From positions 1 to 50,618 of the forward strand of contig NZ_CAACVB010000033.1 in the NCBI RefSeq assembly GCF_900659635.1: 50,618 nucleotides of DNA, given 5' to 3'. The number at the start of each line of letters is the position of its first letter. Position 1 is the stretch's first letter. A program made the translations under genes and the position numbers. The DNA is from Actinomadura roseirufa (GTDB taxonomy: Bacteria > Actinomycetota > Actinomycetes > Streptosporangiales > Streptosporangiaceae). Of the stretch, positions 34,909-44,343 are shown piece after piece. A model generated the notes under the pieces. The model was not told the origin of the DNA and did not search any database. It was given only the letters and a program-made list of their open reading frames with translations.

Positions 34909-35205
34909 CTAGGCCGGAGGAGCGCTCTTCACCGGGGCCGCCTTGCCCTCGGCGACGAGCCGCTCGTGCTGCTGCCAGCCCTGCAACCACTTCCAACCGG
35001 AGCCGAGCGTGGCCGTCATCGCCGCGACCATGAACGTCGTCACCTGGGCCTCGTCCAGGTGCGCCCCGGGGACGAGCTGAGCGACGATCCCGGCGAGCCA
35101 GCCGGCGAAGACGGCGAACACCGGAGTGAACAGCGCCACCCCTCGTCCCAGCCACGAGTTCTCGGACTCCGTCGCGACCGCGGCTTCCGGTTGACTCTCC
35201 GACAC
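34909..35205 (-). CDS. small holin-like membrane protein
   Basis: 98-aa protein with two TM segments (LFTPVFAVFAGWLAGIVAQL and VTTFMVAAMTATLGSGW) and a polar C-terminus, WLQGWQQHERLVAEG. The composition and spacing resemble actinophage holins, but no lysin or phage genes are present, so this is a resemblance only. GTG start with GGGAGG upstream. Confidence 0.6.
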   Translation of the reverse strand: MSESQPEAAVATESENSWLGRGVALFTPVFAVFAGWLAGIVAQLVPGAHLDEAQVTTFMVAAMTATLGSGWKWLQGWQQHERLVAEGKAAPVKSAPPA

Positions 35206-35308
35206 CCTGCACCACCTCCCAGGACGGGCACGCTGCCTCGCCCGCACCAAGCCTGGTCCTTCGCGCAACGCGGCGCCCCGGAAACGACCACCATCGGTCA
35301 GCCGTCCT

Positions 35309-35875
35309 TCAGATGGTGTGGCGGCGGGTTCTGTAGGCGGCGGTCTTGGCTCGGGACGTGCAGGCCATGCTGCAGTAGCGGCGGGAGTTGTTGCGCGTCA
35401 GGTCGATGTAGACGGCGTCGCAGTGGTGGGCGCGGCATTCGCCGAAGCGGTCGGGGCCGTAGCCGTCCATGATCAGGGCCAGGGTCGTGGCGAGGCCGCC
35501 GGCCAGGGTGTCCACCGCCGAACCGGCCGTGCCGTGAAAACTGAGATGGAACGGTCCATTCGCGTCTTCCGGCAGGTAGGGTTGGGCTCCGTACTTGCGG
35601 ATCATGGCGTTGACGTGCCGGGCCGTGATGGACGGATCCGCGGCGAGCAGTGCCCGGCGGAGCTCGGTGGCCAGTTCCGCCAGTCGGGGTCCGGCGGACG
35701 GGTCGGCGTGCAGGGCGGTGCGGGCGTTCGCGTCGAGCTTCGTCGCGAACGCCCCCACGAGCTCCTCGTGCGCGAGCCGGCCGACGACGGCGCCGCCCTG
35801 CCGGTGCGGTGTCGCCAGGTTCACCAGCTCGGCGATCAGCGCCGCCTGGCCGGTCACGTTACAGGCTATTTTCAC
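35309..35875 (-). CDS. CGNR zinc-finger regulator (ABATE domain)
   Basis: 188-aa protein with an N-terminal all-alpha ABATE-type region and a C-terminal treble-clef zinc finger, CRAHHCDAVYIDLTRNNSRR, then YCSMACTSRAKTAAYR (Cys-x4-Cys and Cys-x3-Cys ligands). The family motif CGNR appears as the variant CTSR. Such proteins are putative transcriptional regulators in actinobacteria; the target is unknown. Confidence 0.87.
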   Translation of the reverse strand: MKIACNVTGQAALIAELVNLATPHRQGGAVVGRLAHEELVGAFATKLDANARTALHADPSAGPRLAELATELRRALLAADPSITARHVNAMIRKYGAQPYLPEDANGPFHLSFHGTAGSAVDTLAGGLATTLALIMDGYGPDRFGECRAHHCDAVYIDLTRNNSRRYCSMACTSRAKTAAYRTRRHTI

Positions 35876-35948
35876 TTCGCTAGTAACTTCTCATCTGTTG
35901 TGATGGGCTAAATGCATGTAGATGGTAACTAGCGTAGCGGCTCGACGG

Positions 35949-36515
35949 TCATGCCGGGTGATCTTTAAGCCAGCCGAGGACCTGGTGGGCGTGCTCGTCC
36001 GGCGGGAAGATCGGGTAGAAGACGTGCTCGATCGCTCCGTCCCGGACGATGAGGGTGTGCCGCTTGTAGAGGGTCAGCCCGTGCGTGGTGAAGGTGGGGA
36101 GGTCGAGCGCCTCGGCGAGGCGGAACGCGGTGTCGCTGAGCATGGCGAAGGGCAGCCGGAGCCGCTCGACGAGCTCCCGCTGGTAGTCGAGGTCCTGGCT
36201 GGAGAGGCCGAAGACCGTGGACGCGCCCGCGTCGACGAGGTCCTTGTAGTGGTCGCGGAAGCCGCAGGCCTCCGGGGTGCATCCGCGCGCGCCCGGGATG
36301 GCGTTCCAGCCGTCCGGCATGTCGACGTCCGGGCGGCCGGAGAGGGGATAGAGGTACAGGACGGCGCGTCCCGCACCCAGTTCGTGGAGCCGGACGGTGT
36401 CGCCGGACGTGCTGGTCAGGGCGACCGGAGGCATCGTCCGGCCGGGCAGGTGGTCGGCCGCTCCGTCGTCCTCGGGCACGGGCAGGCCGGCGGGAAGTTG
36501 CTCCGGGCTTGTCAT
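35949..36515 (-). CDS. peroxiredoxin (BCP/AhpC-TSA type)
   Basis: 188-aa thiol peroxidase-like protein with a thioredoxin fold. ARGCTPEACGFRDHY carries the peroxidatic Cys in the PGARGCT context and a second Cys five residues later, a PrxQ/BCP arrangement; FGLSSQDLDYQRE and PFAMLSD follow. Likely reduces H2O2 or organic peroxides in the cytoplasm. It is divergent from the berberine-bridge-type oxidase, which makes H2O2, across 230 bp. Confidence 0.9.
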   Translation of the reverse strand: MTSPEQLPAGLPVPEDDGAADHLPGRTMPPVALTSTSGDTVRLHELGAGRAVLYLYPLSGRPDVDMPDGWNAIPGARGCTPEACGFRDHYKDLVDAGASTVFGLSSQDLDYQRELVERLRLPFAMLSDTAFRLAEALDLPTFTTHGLTLYKRHTLIVRDGAIEHVFYPIFPPDEHAHQVLGWLKDHPA

Positions 36516-36745
36516 GCGGTCTCCTCGGTGGTCGGCGATGACCTGTCTCGGCGGTCAGATCCGCGTGCCGTGCGATCTCACTGATCTTCATGTCGCGTCG
36601 TCGGTGCGGCTCCTACCTGCGGTGACCCTAAATCTGCCCCCGTGGGGAAGGTCAAGCCGCGCGATACCCCTGTTTTCGGAGAGTGTTCGAAGGGCATCTG
36701 AGAGTAGTCGAACCCCCCCGAGAGTCCCGTGGAGGTGGCGCGCCC

Positions 36746-38287
36746 ATGACGTCCCGGCTGACGACCACGATCCTGCCCGACGACAAGCGCTATCCCGCGC
36801 TGAGCCGCGGCTTCAACCAGCGCTGGCTCGCCGAACCCGAGTACGTGCGGATGGTGAGGACACCGCAGGACGTGCGGGAGGCGCTGGCCAAGGCGGTGCA
36901 GGAGAAGCCGAAGGACCCGTCGCGCACGCGGATCACCGTCCGTTCCGGTGGGCACTGCTATGAGAACTTCGTCTGCGGGACGGACGTCCGCGTCATTCTC
37001 GACATGAGCCCGATGTGCGGGATCTCCTACGACGAGAAGATGGACGCCTACTGTGTCGAGGCCGGTGCCTCGAACTGGCACACCTACAGTCACCTATATC
37101 CGCTCAGCGGGCGGGCGCTGCCGGGCGGTTCCTGCTATTCGGTGGGGCTCGGCGGTCACATACCCGGCGGCGGGTACGGTCTCCTGTCGCGCCAGTTCGG
37201 GCTGACCGTCGACTACCTCTACGCGGTGGAGGTGGCGGTGGTGAGGCCCGACAAGTCCGTCGAGCTGGTCGTGGCGTCGCGTGATTCCACGGACGACGAT
37301 GTCAAGAATCTGTGGTGGGCGCACACCGGGGGCGGCGGCGGGAACTTCGGTGTGGTCACCCGGTTCTGGTTCCGCGACCCGCCGGAGCCGCCGAAGTACG
37401 TCCTCCTCACCGGGCTCGCCTGGGATTGGGACACCGTCACCCGAAGCGATTTCACCACGCTGCTCACCGCGTTCGGTACCTACTTCCAGCAGCATCAGGA
37501 TCCGATGACGGCGGCCGGGAAGCTCTTCGGGATCCTCGTGCTCAACCATGTCTGCAACGGCCAGATCGGGCTGCTGGCCCAGGTCGATGTGGACGACCCG
37601 CAGGGCAAGCAGGCCATGGACGATTTCCTGGCCGCCGTCGACGGTGACATTTCCGCCACGGCCACGACGATGTCGTCCACGATGGGAGAGCGTCCGACGC
37701 TCGCGCAGATGGCCATTCCCCGCGTCATGCCGTGGCTGACGGCCACGCAGGCTCTGGACAGCAGCGGCGAGAACCGGTGCGGGAAGTACAAGTCCGCCTA
37801 CATCCGCAAGCCCTTTTCCAACGCCCAGATCGACGCCATGTGGGCCTACCTGGGCAACGAGAAGTTCGTCGACTACACCAACAAGGAATCGGTCATCCAG
37901 ATCGACTCCTACGGCGGTGCGGTCAACAAGCCGCCGCGGGACACGGCGGCCCGCCAGCGCGACTCCATTCTGAAGATGCAGTACCAGACCTACTGGACGA
38001 GGAACGACCCTAAAGAGAGCGAGTATCTCGACTGGATCCGTCAGACCTACAAGGCGACCTTCTCCGAGACAGGTGGCGTTCCCACGGTCGGCACCGGCAT
38101 CACCGATGGCTGCTATATCAACTATCCGGATGTCGACCTGGGTGATCCGGCATGGAACGGCTCGGAGCAGCGGTGGTCGACGCTCTACTACAAGGACGCC
38201 TACCCCACGTTGCAGAAGATCAAGAAGCACTGGGATCCGCACGACATCTTCCGCAGCGCCCAGTCCATCGAGTTCCCCACGTCCTGA
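36746..38287 (+). CDS. berberine-bridge-type FAD oxidase with bicovalent flavin site
   Basis: 513-aa VAO-family flavoenzyme. The FAD_binding_4 domain has VRSGGHCYENF (His for 8-alpha-histidyl FAD) and GGSCYSVGLGGHIPGGGYG (Cys for 6-S-cysteinyl FAD). The C-terminal BBE segment reads YYKDAYPTLQKIKKHWDPHD. Bicovalent members oxidise sugars (hexose oxidase type), alkaloids or polyketides using O2. No signal peptide is visible. GGAGGTGG lies about 9 bp before the ATG. A natural-product tailoring role is possible but no such cluster adjoins. Confidence 0.9.
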   Translation: MTSRLTTTILPDDKRYPALSRGFNQRWLAEPEYVRMVRTPQDVREALAKAVQEKPKDPSRTRITVRSGGHCYENFVCGTDVRVILDMSPMCGISYDEKMDAYCVEAGASNWHTYSHLYPLSGRALPGGSCYSVGLGGHIPGGGYGLLSRQFGLTVDYLYAVEVAVVRPDKSVELVVASRDSTDDDVKNLWWAHTGGGGGNFGVVTRFWFRDPPEPPKYVLLTGLAWDWDTVTRSDFTTLLTAFGTYFQQHQDPMTAAGKLFGILVLNHVCNGQIGLLAQVDVDDPQGKQAMDDFLAAVDGDISATATTMSSTMGERPTLAQMAIPRVMPWLTATQALDSSGENRCGKYKSAYIRKPFSNAQIDAMWAYLGNEKFVDYTNKESVIQIDSYGGAVNKPPRDTAARQRDSILKMQYQTYWTRNDPKESEYLDWIRQTYKATFSETGGVPTVGTGITDGCYINYPDVDLGDPAWNGSEQRWSTLYYKDAYPTLQKIKKHWDPHDIFRSAQSIEFPTS

Positions 38288-38300
38288 TCCAGAGAATGGT

Positions 38301-39008
38301 TCAGGAGACGATCCCGCAGGTACGGGCGGTGGCGAGCCAACTGGGGAACTCCTCGATCAGGTGGCCGTAGAGGTCGTCATCGGAGATGCTCTTCGGGTCG
38401 AGACCGGCGGGGAAGAACCCGGCGTTGTCGATCGCGCGCTTGCCGGGCACGGGGAGGTCGTCGAGCTTGTGGAGGAACGTGAACTCGTTGTCGCCGAAGC
38501 CGATGAACTGCCAGAAGATGGGGAGCGTGGACGACGCGCACAGGAGCTTCTCCGCGGCCGTCCGGGAATCCGGTGACCCGTCGGTCTGGAAGATGACGAA
38601 AGCCGGGACGGCGGGCGCGGCGGCGCGATGGTGGTCGATGACCGCCTGCATGGCGGCGGCATAGTTCGTGGTGCCCATGTGCCCGAGGCGTTCGTGCTCC
38701 TCATTGATGCGACCGCGATAGCGGGACAGGGCGACCTCTACGGGTGGGTGCGCGACCTTGTCGAAGAACACCACGGGAACGACGCCGTCGTCGTCCAGGT
38801 GCGCGGCGAGGGCGAGTGCCTGCTCGGCGAGGTGCTGGACGGTGCCGTCCTTGTAGTAGCGGCGCATCGAGCCGGACCGGTCGAGCACCAGGTACACCGC
38901 GGCGCGCTCGCCTCCGATTCCTCGTTTGTCGAGGTTGACCTTGGCCCTTTTGTAGAGGTCGACAAGGCCGGGGGCGGTGGATCGGACCTTGTCCAGGCTG
39001 ATGGGCAT
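38301..39008 (-). CDS. VWA-domain protein (TerY/TerF-like)
   Basis: 235-aa cytoplasmic von Willebrand factor A protein. The MIDAS metal site reads LVLDRSGSMRRYYKDGT (DxSxS), with a downstream MGTTNYAAAM (Thr ligand) and QTDGSPDSR (Asp ligand). The C-terminal part (FGDNEFTFLHKLDDL and NAGFF) is typical of the tellurium-resistance-associated VWA group. No other ter genes are in the window. Confidence 0.88.
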   Translation of the reverse strand: MPISLDKVRSTAPGLVDLYKRAKVNLDKRGIGGERAAVYLVLDRSGSMRRYYKDGTVQHLAEQALALAAHLDDDGVVPVVFFDKVAHPPVEVALSRYRGRINEEHERLGHMGTTNYAAAMQAVIDHHRAAAPAVPAFVIFQTDGSPDSRTAAEKLLCASSTLPIFWQFIGFGDNEFTFLHKLDDLPVPGKRAIDNAGFFPAGLDPKSISDDDLYGHLIEEFPSWLATARTCGIVS

Positions 39009-39083
39009 TGAAGGGCGCTCCTGCCATAGTGGAAACGCCCAGCATGCCTTGGACGGCTCCCCGTTGGGACGGGTAGCCGAAAG

Positions 39084-39518
39084 TTACTGGAAATCGCACC
39101 CCGGGTTGGGGGCGTCCTCCGCCAAGGGGCTTCCGTGCGGAATGACGTAGAGAGCGTCCAGGACGACCGGTGTGGTGCCCAGGTTGCGTCCGACGTGCAC
39201 ATGGTCGGCGCCTGCGGGTTCGCGGATGACGTCGCCCTCGCGGTAGATACCGTCCAGGGAGCAGTCGGCGAGGTTGTGCGTGAGCGTGCCCTGCCGCACC
39301 ACCGCGCGGACGGCGCCGTCGTGGAAATGCCAGCCGGTGGTGCCGCCGGGGGCGATCGTCAGCTCGCGGACGATGTAGTCCGTCCCGTTCACCGTCCGCT
39401 TCGCGAGGATCGTGCCCGTGACCCCGGACGACGGCGTCGCGGCCGCCGTCCCCTGCAGAGCCGCCAGGATCAGCGCGCAGCCGCCGGCCAGCGCGGGCAG
39501 CGCCCTCAGCGCGTTCAT
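39084..39518 (-). CDS. secreted cupin-domain protein
   Basis: 144-aa protein with a Sec signal peptide (MNALRALPALAGG to ATAAATP) and a single cupin barrel: ELTIAPGGTTGWHFHDGAVRA (HxH metal ligands) and EPAGADHVHVG. It has two Cys residues, one near each end. Likely an extracellular metal-binding protein; the ligand is unknown. Confidence 0.85.
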   Translation of the reverse strand: MNALRALPALAGGCALILAALQGTAAATPSSGVTGTILAKRTVNGTDYIVRELTIAPGGTTGWHFHDGAVRAVVRQGTLTHNLADCSLDGIYREGDVIREPAGADHVHVGRNLGTTPVVLDALYVIPHGSPLAEDAPNPGCDFQ

Positions 39519-39801
39519 GGGCGTCCTCTCGTCGCTTGTGCGGCGAGACGACGTTGACATGATCAAGTATCACTGTCAAGAAGGTGAAGGGAACCGTGCG
39601 TTGAGCGTCCGCATGGGTGCTCCCTGCGCCGGCCCGTAGTCAGGGGTCTTGCGACAACGCCGTCCGTTTCGCGTTCAGGCCAGAACAGACCATGACCCGC
39701 CTGTGGTTTTCGCTCTCTTCGATCTCGGGGACGGTGCAGGAGCATCGCTGTGTCCGGATGCAGCGCCGCGGCGGCGCGCGACGCGGCAGCGGGGGAGAGC
39801 C

Positions 39802-40506
39802 ATGTATCGCACGCGCACCCGTCGGCTGGTCACTTCGGGAGCATTGGCCGGAATGCTAGCCATTGTGGCCCTCCCTCCGGCTCTCGCCACAGACAGAGCG
39901 GAGCCGAATGGCATCACGTCCGTGAAAAGGCTCGACGTCCCTACGCCACGCCCGCCCCGCCTCCCGCGAAACTTTGACGGAACCGGCAAGTACATCGTCC
40001 GGGACCTTGGCATCACGGTCCCGTTCACCTGGGCGGGAAGGGACGGTGACAGTCAGATGGTCGCGGGGGGCCCGCGCTACCCGATCTGGTTCACGAACCT
40101 CATCTACCGGAACTCGCTCTACACCCTGACGTATAAATGGCCCGGCCTCGACACTCATGAATGTTCGCGAATCCCAGGCTTCAACCTGAACACCTTGAAC
40201 CAGAAACTCAGCACGTCCAGGTTCGTTGGACGAGAGATACTGCAACGCAAACCACAGCGCCAGGTGAACCATTGGAGGGTCGGTGTCGTCGTACCGCAAC
40301 TTCCTCCGGGCAATCATCTCCGATTTCCGGTGGCGCTGGGCGACGTCTACGTGGACCAACATGACCCGACGACTTTCTGGCAGGTCCTTCAGTTCGGTGT
40401 CCAGAACCTCTACGACCCCGAGCTGGACGAGTGGCTGACAATGAACACCTTCGCGCACACCCCCGGAACGGTCACGCTCCCTGCCCAGTGCCCGCCACCT
40501 TCCTGA
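39802..40506 (+). CDS. secreted protein of unknown function
   Basis: 234-aa protein with a signal peptide (MYRTRTRRLVTSGALAGMLA to LATD). The mature part is rich in Tyr, Trp, Asn and Pro, with two Cys residues (HECSR and PAQCPPP at the very end). I recognise no family. GGGGGAGAG precedes the ATG, so expression is credible. Confidence 0.75.
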   Translation: MYRTRTRRLVTSGALAGMLAIVALPPALATDRAEPNGITSVKRLDVPTPRPPRLPRNFDGTGKYIVRDLGITVPFTWAGRDGDSQMVAGGPRYPIWFTNLIYRNSLYTLTYKWPGLDTHECSRIPGFNLNTLNQKLSTSRFVGREILQRKPQRQVNHWRVGVVVPQLPPGNHLRFPVALGDVYVDQHDPTTFWQVLQFGVQNLYDPELDEWLTMNTFAHTPGTVTLPAQCPPPS

Positions 40507-40893
40507 CGAGGCTTGCGCCCCTGACCGCTCCGAGCCTTCGACGACAAGTGCTCCGAGTCGGCGGAGCAGCCGGAACACATCGGCCGGTATGCGGTCGCGT
40601 CGTCCGGGGAGGCCATCACGCCTGGATGACCGCGCCGCCGTGCCGCGGGAACGGTCCGATTACTGGGCGAACATGCTCGACTCCGGATAGCGGAAAGACC
40701 TCTCGCGCGTTGCCCGGGGGCTTCATCGCTTCTGCGGTCTTGTTCAGCGGGTTGAGCTGCATGAGCTTCCCGGGCGAACTTCGGCCGTCTCCGTTAAATG
40801 GCGGGGTCGCAGGCGTTCATAGCTGATCGTGCGAGATCTCCGGTCGACATCGCTATTCTTGGGGCTCCCTCGTGTTCAGTGCAGGAGCTCCCC
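40507..40893 (+). other. intergenic region with a possible AraC-family remnant
   Basis: These 387 bp lack an intact gene. At 40589-40690 a 33-codon frame ends RAAVPRERSDYWANMLDSG, resembling the start of AraC-type effector-binding domains (VP..ER.DYW...L). This may be a fossil of a lost regulator. Otherwise nothing is recognised. Confidence 0.3.
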
Positions 40894-41454
40894 ATGTCCA
40901 CTAAACCGCTTTTCGCCCTCGCCATCGTCCTGTTGACCGCCGTCGCATGCGGCGATGACGGCTCGACGGCGGGCCCGTCCGCCTCCGGAGCCGCGTCCGA
41001 TACTCCCTCAACGCGGCCGGCCTCGAAGGCACCGACCTCCGCGCGGACTTCCGCGTCCGAAAAGTTGCCGGACGGCTACGACCCGAAACGCAACCCCAAG
41101 GCCGACATCGCGGCCGCGCTCGCCAAGGCGCGGGGCGACAAGCGTCCGGTCCTGATCGACTTCGGTGCGGACTGGTGCCCGGACTGCGTCGTCCTGGGGC
41201 GCACCTTCCGGACCGCGAAGGTCCGGCCGGTCATCGGCCGTTTTCACGTCGTCTCCGTCGATGTCGGCCGGTTCGACCGCAACCTCAATGTCGTCCGCAA
41301 GTACGGAGTCAACCTGCGGGCGAGCGGTATTCCGGCATTGGTGGTCCTCTCCAGTACCGGCAAAGTGAGGACCGCGACCAACGACGGCTCGTTCGCGAAC
41401 GCGCAGTCGATGAGCGGCACGCAGGTGGCGGCCTTCCTGAAGCATTGGCAATGA
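40894..41454 (+). CDS. thioredoxin-fold lipoprotein (DsbD-gamma-like)
   Basis: 186-aa exported protein: signal peptide with a lipobox-like TAVAC, a Ser/Thr/Pro/Ala linker, then a thioredoxin fold with the redox motif DFGADWCPDCVVLG and the cis-Pro region ASGIPALVVL. It resembles the periplasmic gamma domain of DsbD. AGGAG precedes the ATG. It overlaps the next gene by 4 bp (ATGA), so the two form an operon. Confidence 0.88.
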   Translation: MSTKPLFALAIVLLTAVACGDDGSTAGPSASGAASDTPSTRPASKAPTSARTSASEKLPDGYDPKRNPKADIAAALAKARGDKRPVLIDFGADWCPDCVVLGRTFRTAKVRPVIGRFHVVSVDVGRFDRNLNVVRKYGVNLRASGIPALVVLSSTGKVRTATNDGSFANAQSMSGTQVAAFLKHWQ

Positions 41455-41921
41455 GGTGGGCGGCGCTGGGTGGAGCCGCTTCGCTGCTGCTCGCGGGATG
41501 TGCTTTCCAGCATGAGTCGCCGGCGACCGCCCGCTTCACCGACGGCGGTGTCGAGGTCACGATCAGCGTGTCGCAATCCCGGCTCAAGGCGATCTACAGA
41601 CCGATCCGGCCGGGCTTTCACATCTACAGCCTCGACCTGCCGTCCGGTGGCGTCCAGGGCTTGGGCGTGCCCACCAGGATCGGCGTGCGCGGGGGTCTGC
41701 GCGCCACTGGCATCGCCACCGCGGACAGGCCCGTTCGCTCGCTCGCCCTGCCCAGCCTCGGCGTCGAACTACCGGTCTATCCGGACGGGCCGGTCACGAT
41801 ATCGCTGCCGATCCGCCGGACCGGCCGGGCGGCCGACGTCGTCGTGTCATATGGCGCGTGCAGCAGCGGCACTTGCCTTGCTCCAGTCACCGATCACGTC
41901 ACCCGCGTCGCCCTTCAGTGA
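41451..41921 (+). CDS. lipoprotein resembling the DsbD alpha (N-terminal) domain
   Basis: 156-aa lipoprotein (LLLAGC lipobox at about residues 12-17). The mature immunoglobulin-like domain ends in VVSYGACSSGTCLAPVTDHV, matching the Cys-x4-Cys active site of the DsbD alpha domain. With the thioredoxin-like partner encoded upstream by overlapping ORFs, it suggests a surface thiol-disulfide relay. The membrane beta domain (CcdA/ScsB-like) that normally connects these two is missing here. The 3' end overlaps the convergent MFS gene by 23 bp. Confidence 0.82.
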   Translation: MRWAALGGAASLLLAGCAFQHESPATARFTDGGVEVTISVSQSRLKAIYRPIRPGFHIYSLDLPSGGVQGLGVPTRIGVRGGLRATGIATADRPVRSLALPSLGVELPVYPDGPVTISLPIRRTGRAADVVVSYGACSSGTCLAPVTDHVTRVALQ

Positions 41922-43155
41922 GGCGGTCGTGGCGGTCCAGGGCGCCCGCCGGGTCTGCGGGCGGGTCGTCGTCGGGGTCGGCCGCCGAGCCGCCCGCGGC
42001 GAGGTAGACGGCCGACGCGGCGAAGACCACGGTCATGGCGAGGAGGATGAGGCGATAGTCGATATAGGCGACCATCGCGGCGCCGTACGCGACGGACAGC
42101 ATCTGCGGCGTGTTCGTCAGGACGTCGAACGCCGCGTAGGTGCGGCCGAGAAGCTCACTGGGCGTCCGCCGCTGAAGCAGCGTGGTGAATCCGACCATTA
42201 CCCACGGCAGGCCGAATCCGACGAGGAGCACCCCGGCCAGGACGGCGACCGTGGACGACGGAACGAGCAAGGCGCACCCGACGGCGAAGGCGCCGAGGGC
42301 GAGTGCCGTGGTGACCGTCTCGCCGAGCCGCTTCACCGCGTGTCCGGCGGCCGGGCCGGACAGCACCGAGCCGAGGCCCTGGACGGTCGTGAGCACGCCG
42401 ACGAAGGTGGGCGAGCGGTCCAGGCCGTCGCCGATCACGGCGAACAGCAGCGACTCGAAGATTCCCCAGACGGCCATCGCGACGGAGATCGCGATGAGCA
42501 TTCGCCGGAGGTCGGGCCGTCCTATCAGGTATCGGAATCCCGTCGCGACCTCTGTTTTCCAGGAGGACTGCCCGGTGCGCCGGGGAGGCCGCTCCTCCAT
42601 TCGTAATAGCAGCACGGCGGTGGCGGCGATCAGGAAGGTCGCGCAGTCCAGAGTGACCACCGACTCGGCGCCCCAGGCGGAGAACATGCCCGCTCCGATC
42701 AGCGGGGTGACCATGCGCAGGGCGAGACGGCAGGTCTGCAGCAGGGCGTTGGCGTCGGGCAACTGGTCGTCCGGCAGGAAGGCCGGCATGAGCGCCGTCT
42801 GGCCGGCGTCGAAGAGGCTGTTGAGCGAGCCGTAGACGAACAGCACGACATAGACGAGCCACAGATCGGATTCGCCGCCGACCGCGAGCAGAGCCAGAAT
42901 GTACGCCGCGCTGAAGAGATTGGCGGTGACCAGTATGGGACGGCGCGGGACTCGGTCGATCAGATGACCCCACAGCGGGCCCATCAGGGTGCCGGCCATG
43001 AACGCGAAGAAGACCAGGCCCGCCTGGGCGTTGCTTCCGGTGATGACCCTCACCCAGATGCCGACCGCGAGCCAGAGCGAACTGCTGCCGATGATGGAGA
43101 GGCACTGGGCCAGGATATAAAGCAGGGCATTGCGGTTGCGAAAGACTTCCCGCAT
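41899..43155 (-). CDS. MFS transporter (drug-efflux type)
   Basis: 418-aa membrane protein, twelve predicted TM helices, with LWGHLIDRVPRRPILV (MFS motif A) and a long central loop, similar to the MefA/EntS-type group. The substrate is unknown. The 5' flank contains AT-rich sequence that may hold its promoter. Confidence 0.87.
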   Translation of the reverse strand: MREVFRNRNALLYILAQCLSIIGSSSLWLAVGIWVRVITGSNAQAGLVFFAFMAGTLMGPLWGHLIDRVPRRPILVTANLFSAAYILALLAVGGESDLWLVYVVLFVYGSLNSLFDAGQTALMPAFLPDDQLPDANALLQTCRLALRMVTPLIGAGMFSAWGAESVVTLDCATFLIAATAVLLLRMEERPPRRTGQSSWKTEVATGFRYLIGRPDLRRMLIAISVAMAVWGIFESLLFAVIGDGLDRSPTFVGVLTTVQGLGSVLSGPAAGHAVKRLGETVTTALALGAFAVGCALLVPSSTVAVLAGVLLVGFGLPWVMVGFTTLLQRRTPSELLGRTYAAFDVLTNTPQMLSVAYGAAMVAYIDYRLILLAMTVVFAASAVYLAAGGSAADPDDDPPADPAGALDRHDRLTEGRRG

Positions 43156-43566
43156 GGAACCTGACCTTCATTCTCGCTGCGTTTCTCCTATAGGGATGTC
43201 TTGGCTGCCGTGCAATGCTTGCCTTTGAGAAAAATGAGAACGGAGTCGCGGCGGCTCGACGTCCGATCGGACTTGTCAAAGTCAAGGAAATTTACAGTAG
43301 CATGACACTCACGTCCGGCTCGCGGCACAGCTCTTGGCCGGGAGTTTCGGGTGCGGAAATGAAGCCATAATGGCCGCCCTCAAGGTCGGGGGAGGTGGCC
43401 TCAGCGCATTCGCTCCAGCCGTCCAGTCGAATTAGAACGAGTGCTGGAAGACGTCCTCGTCGCGGACGCGGCGCGCGACCAGAACCGGCTGATCGCGCGC
43501 GGCGGCAGGGTGGCCCGGCACGGCTTACCGCTGAGGCGGGCCGGGGCGATCGGGATGGGGGCCTGA
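43156..43566. other. intergenic region, possible gene relic
   Basis: About 410 bp without an intact gene. The minus strand near 43292-43440 reads LIRLDGWSECAEATSPDLEG, then GHYGFISAPETPG, in a frame that has no plausible start. This may be the tail of a lost gene. I could not assign it. Confidence 0.3.
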
Positions 43567-43947
43567 TCAGTGGTTGATGGGGGCGCAGTAGTTTCCCTCG
43601 ACGGTGTCGGGGAGGTCGGCGTATCCGGAGAACCCGCTGCCGGTGGTGCAGTGGACCGGGTGGCCGCCGTCGCGCCGGTCGAGGATGTCGAACTCGTCGA
43701 AGAGGGGGCCGTGCTCGGGGAGGCCGGCCGATGCCCGGCACCTCCCCGAGCCGGTGTAGGGCGCCACGGGACCATCGCCCGCGCGGTCGACTCGGTCGCA
43801 GGTGTAGGCGGGTGCCTGCCGCAGGTCCCCGATCGCCGCCCGCGCCGAAGTTGCGGCCGTGACAGGGGACGCCGCCACCAGCGCCACTGTGGCGGCGCCC
43901 ACCGCAGCCAGGACGGCGCCTCTGGTTGCGGCCGGTCTCTTACTCAT
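43567..43947 (-). CDS. small secreted Cys-containing protein
   Basis: 126-aa protein with a signal peptide (MSKRPAATRGAVLAAVGAAT to SPVTAATSA) and a mature domain of about 90 aa with four Cys (TCDRV, GRCRA, HCTTG, YCAPI), probably two disulfides. AGAGGA lies before the ATG. The family was not recognised; it could be a secreted inhibitor or peptide. The next 396 bp (43948-44343) contain nothing I can support. Confidence 0.72.
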   Translation of the reverse strand: MSKRPAATRGAVLAAVGAATVALVAASPVTAATSARAAIGDLRQAPAYTCDRVDRAGDGPVAPYTGSGRCRASAGLPEHGPLFDEFDILDRRDGGHPVHCTTGSGFSGYADLPDTVEGNYCAPINH

Positions 43948-44343
43948 GGCTGTTCCTCTTTCCCGGTGATCGAGTGTGGTGGCACCGACACTGTCAATCA
44001 CTCTTGGATTTTGAGAAGCTACACAGAGTAATGATAGGCGGAGAGTGCGGCCCCCTCCGCTGCCGTGCGGGCCTCCCTGCCGTGCCCGGCAGGACAGTTC
44101 GACCCCCGCTCGCACGGGCAGAACCGCGGCGAGGCAAAGCCGGCGCGTCCGACCGCGCCGGCGGGCCCGCGCAAGGGTTCCCCAAGCCGCGCCTCGCCGA
44201 CGCCAACACCTGACCGAGCGACGGCCGCGAGAACCCGCCGCCCGCCCCCAAGGCCGTCCGCGCACATGCAGAAATGATCGGGACCCGCCTCAACCGGCAA
44301 GGCATCCGCTTTCCCGGATGGTCAGCGAGTTACAGAGCGCGCT

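Noticed and set aside
34909..35875. Prophage remnant suggested by the holin-like protein
   Set aside because: No lysin, capsid, integrase or terminase genes nearby; small two-helix proteins commonly resemble holins.
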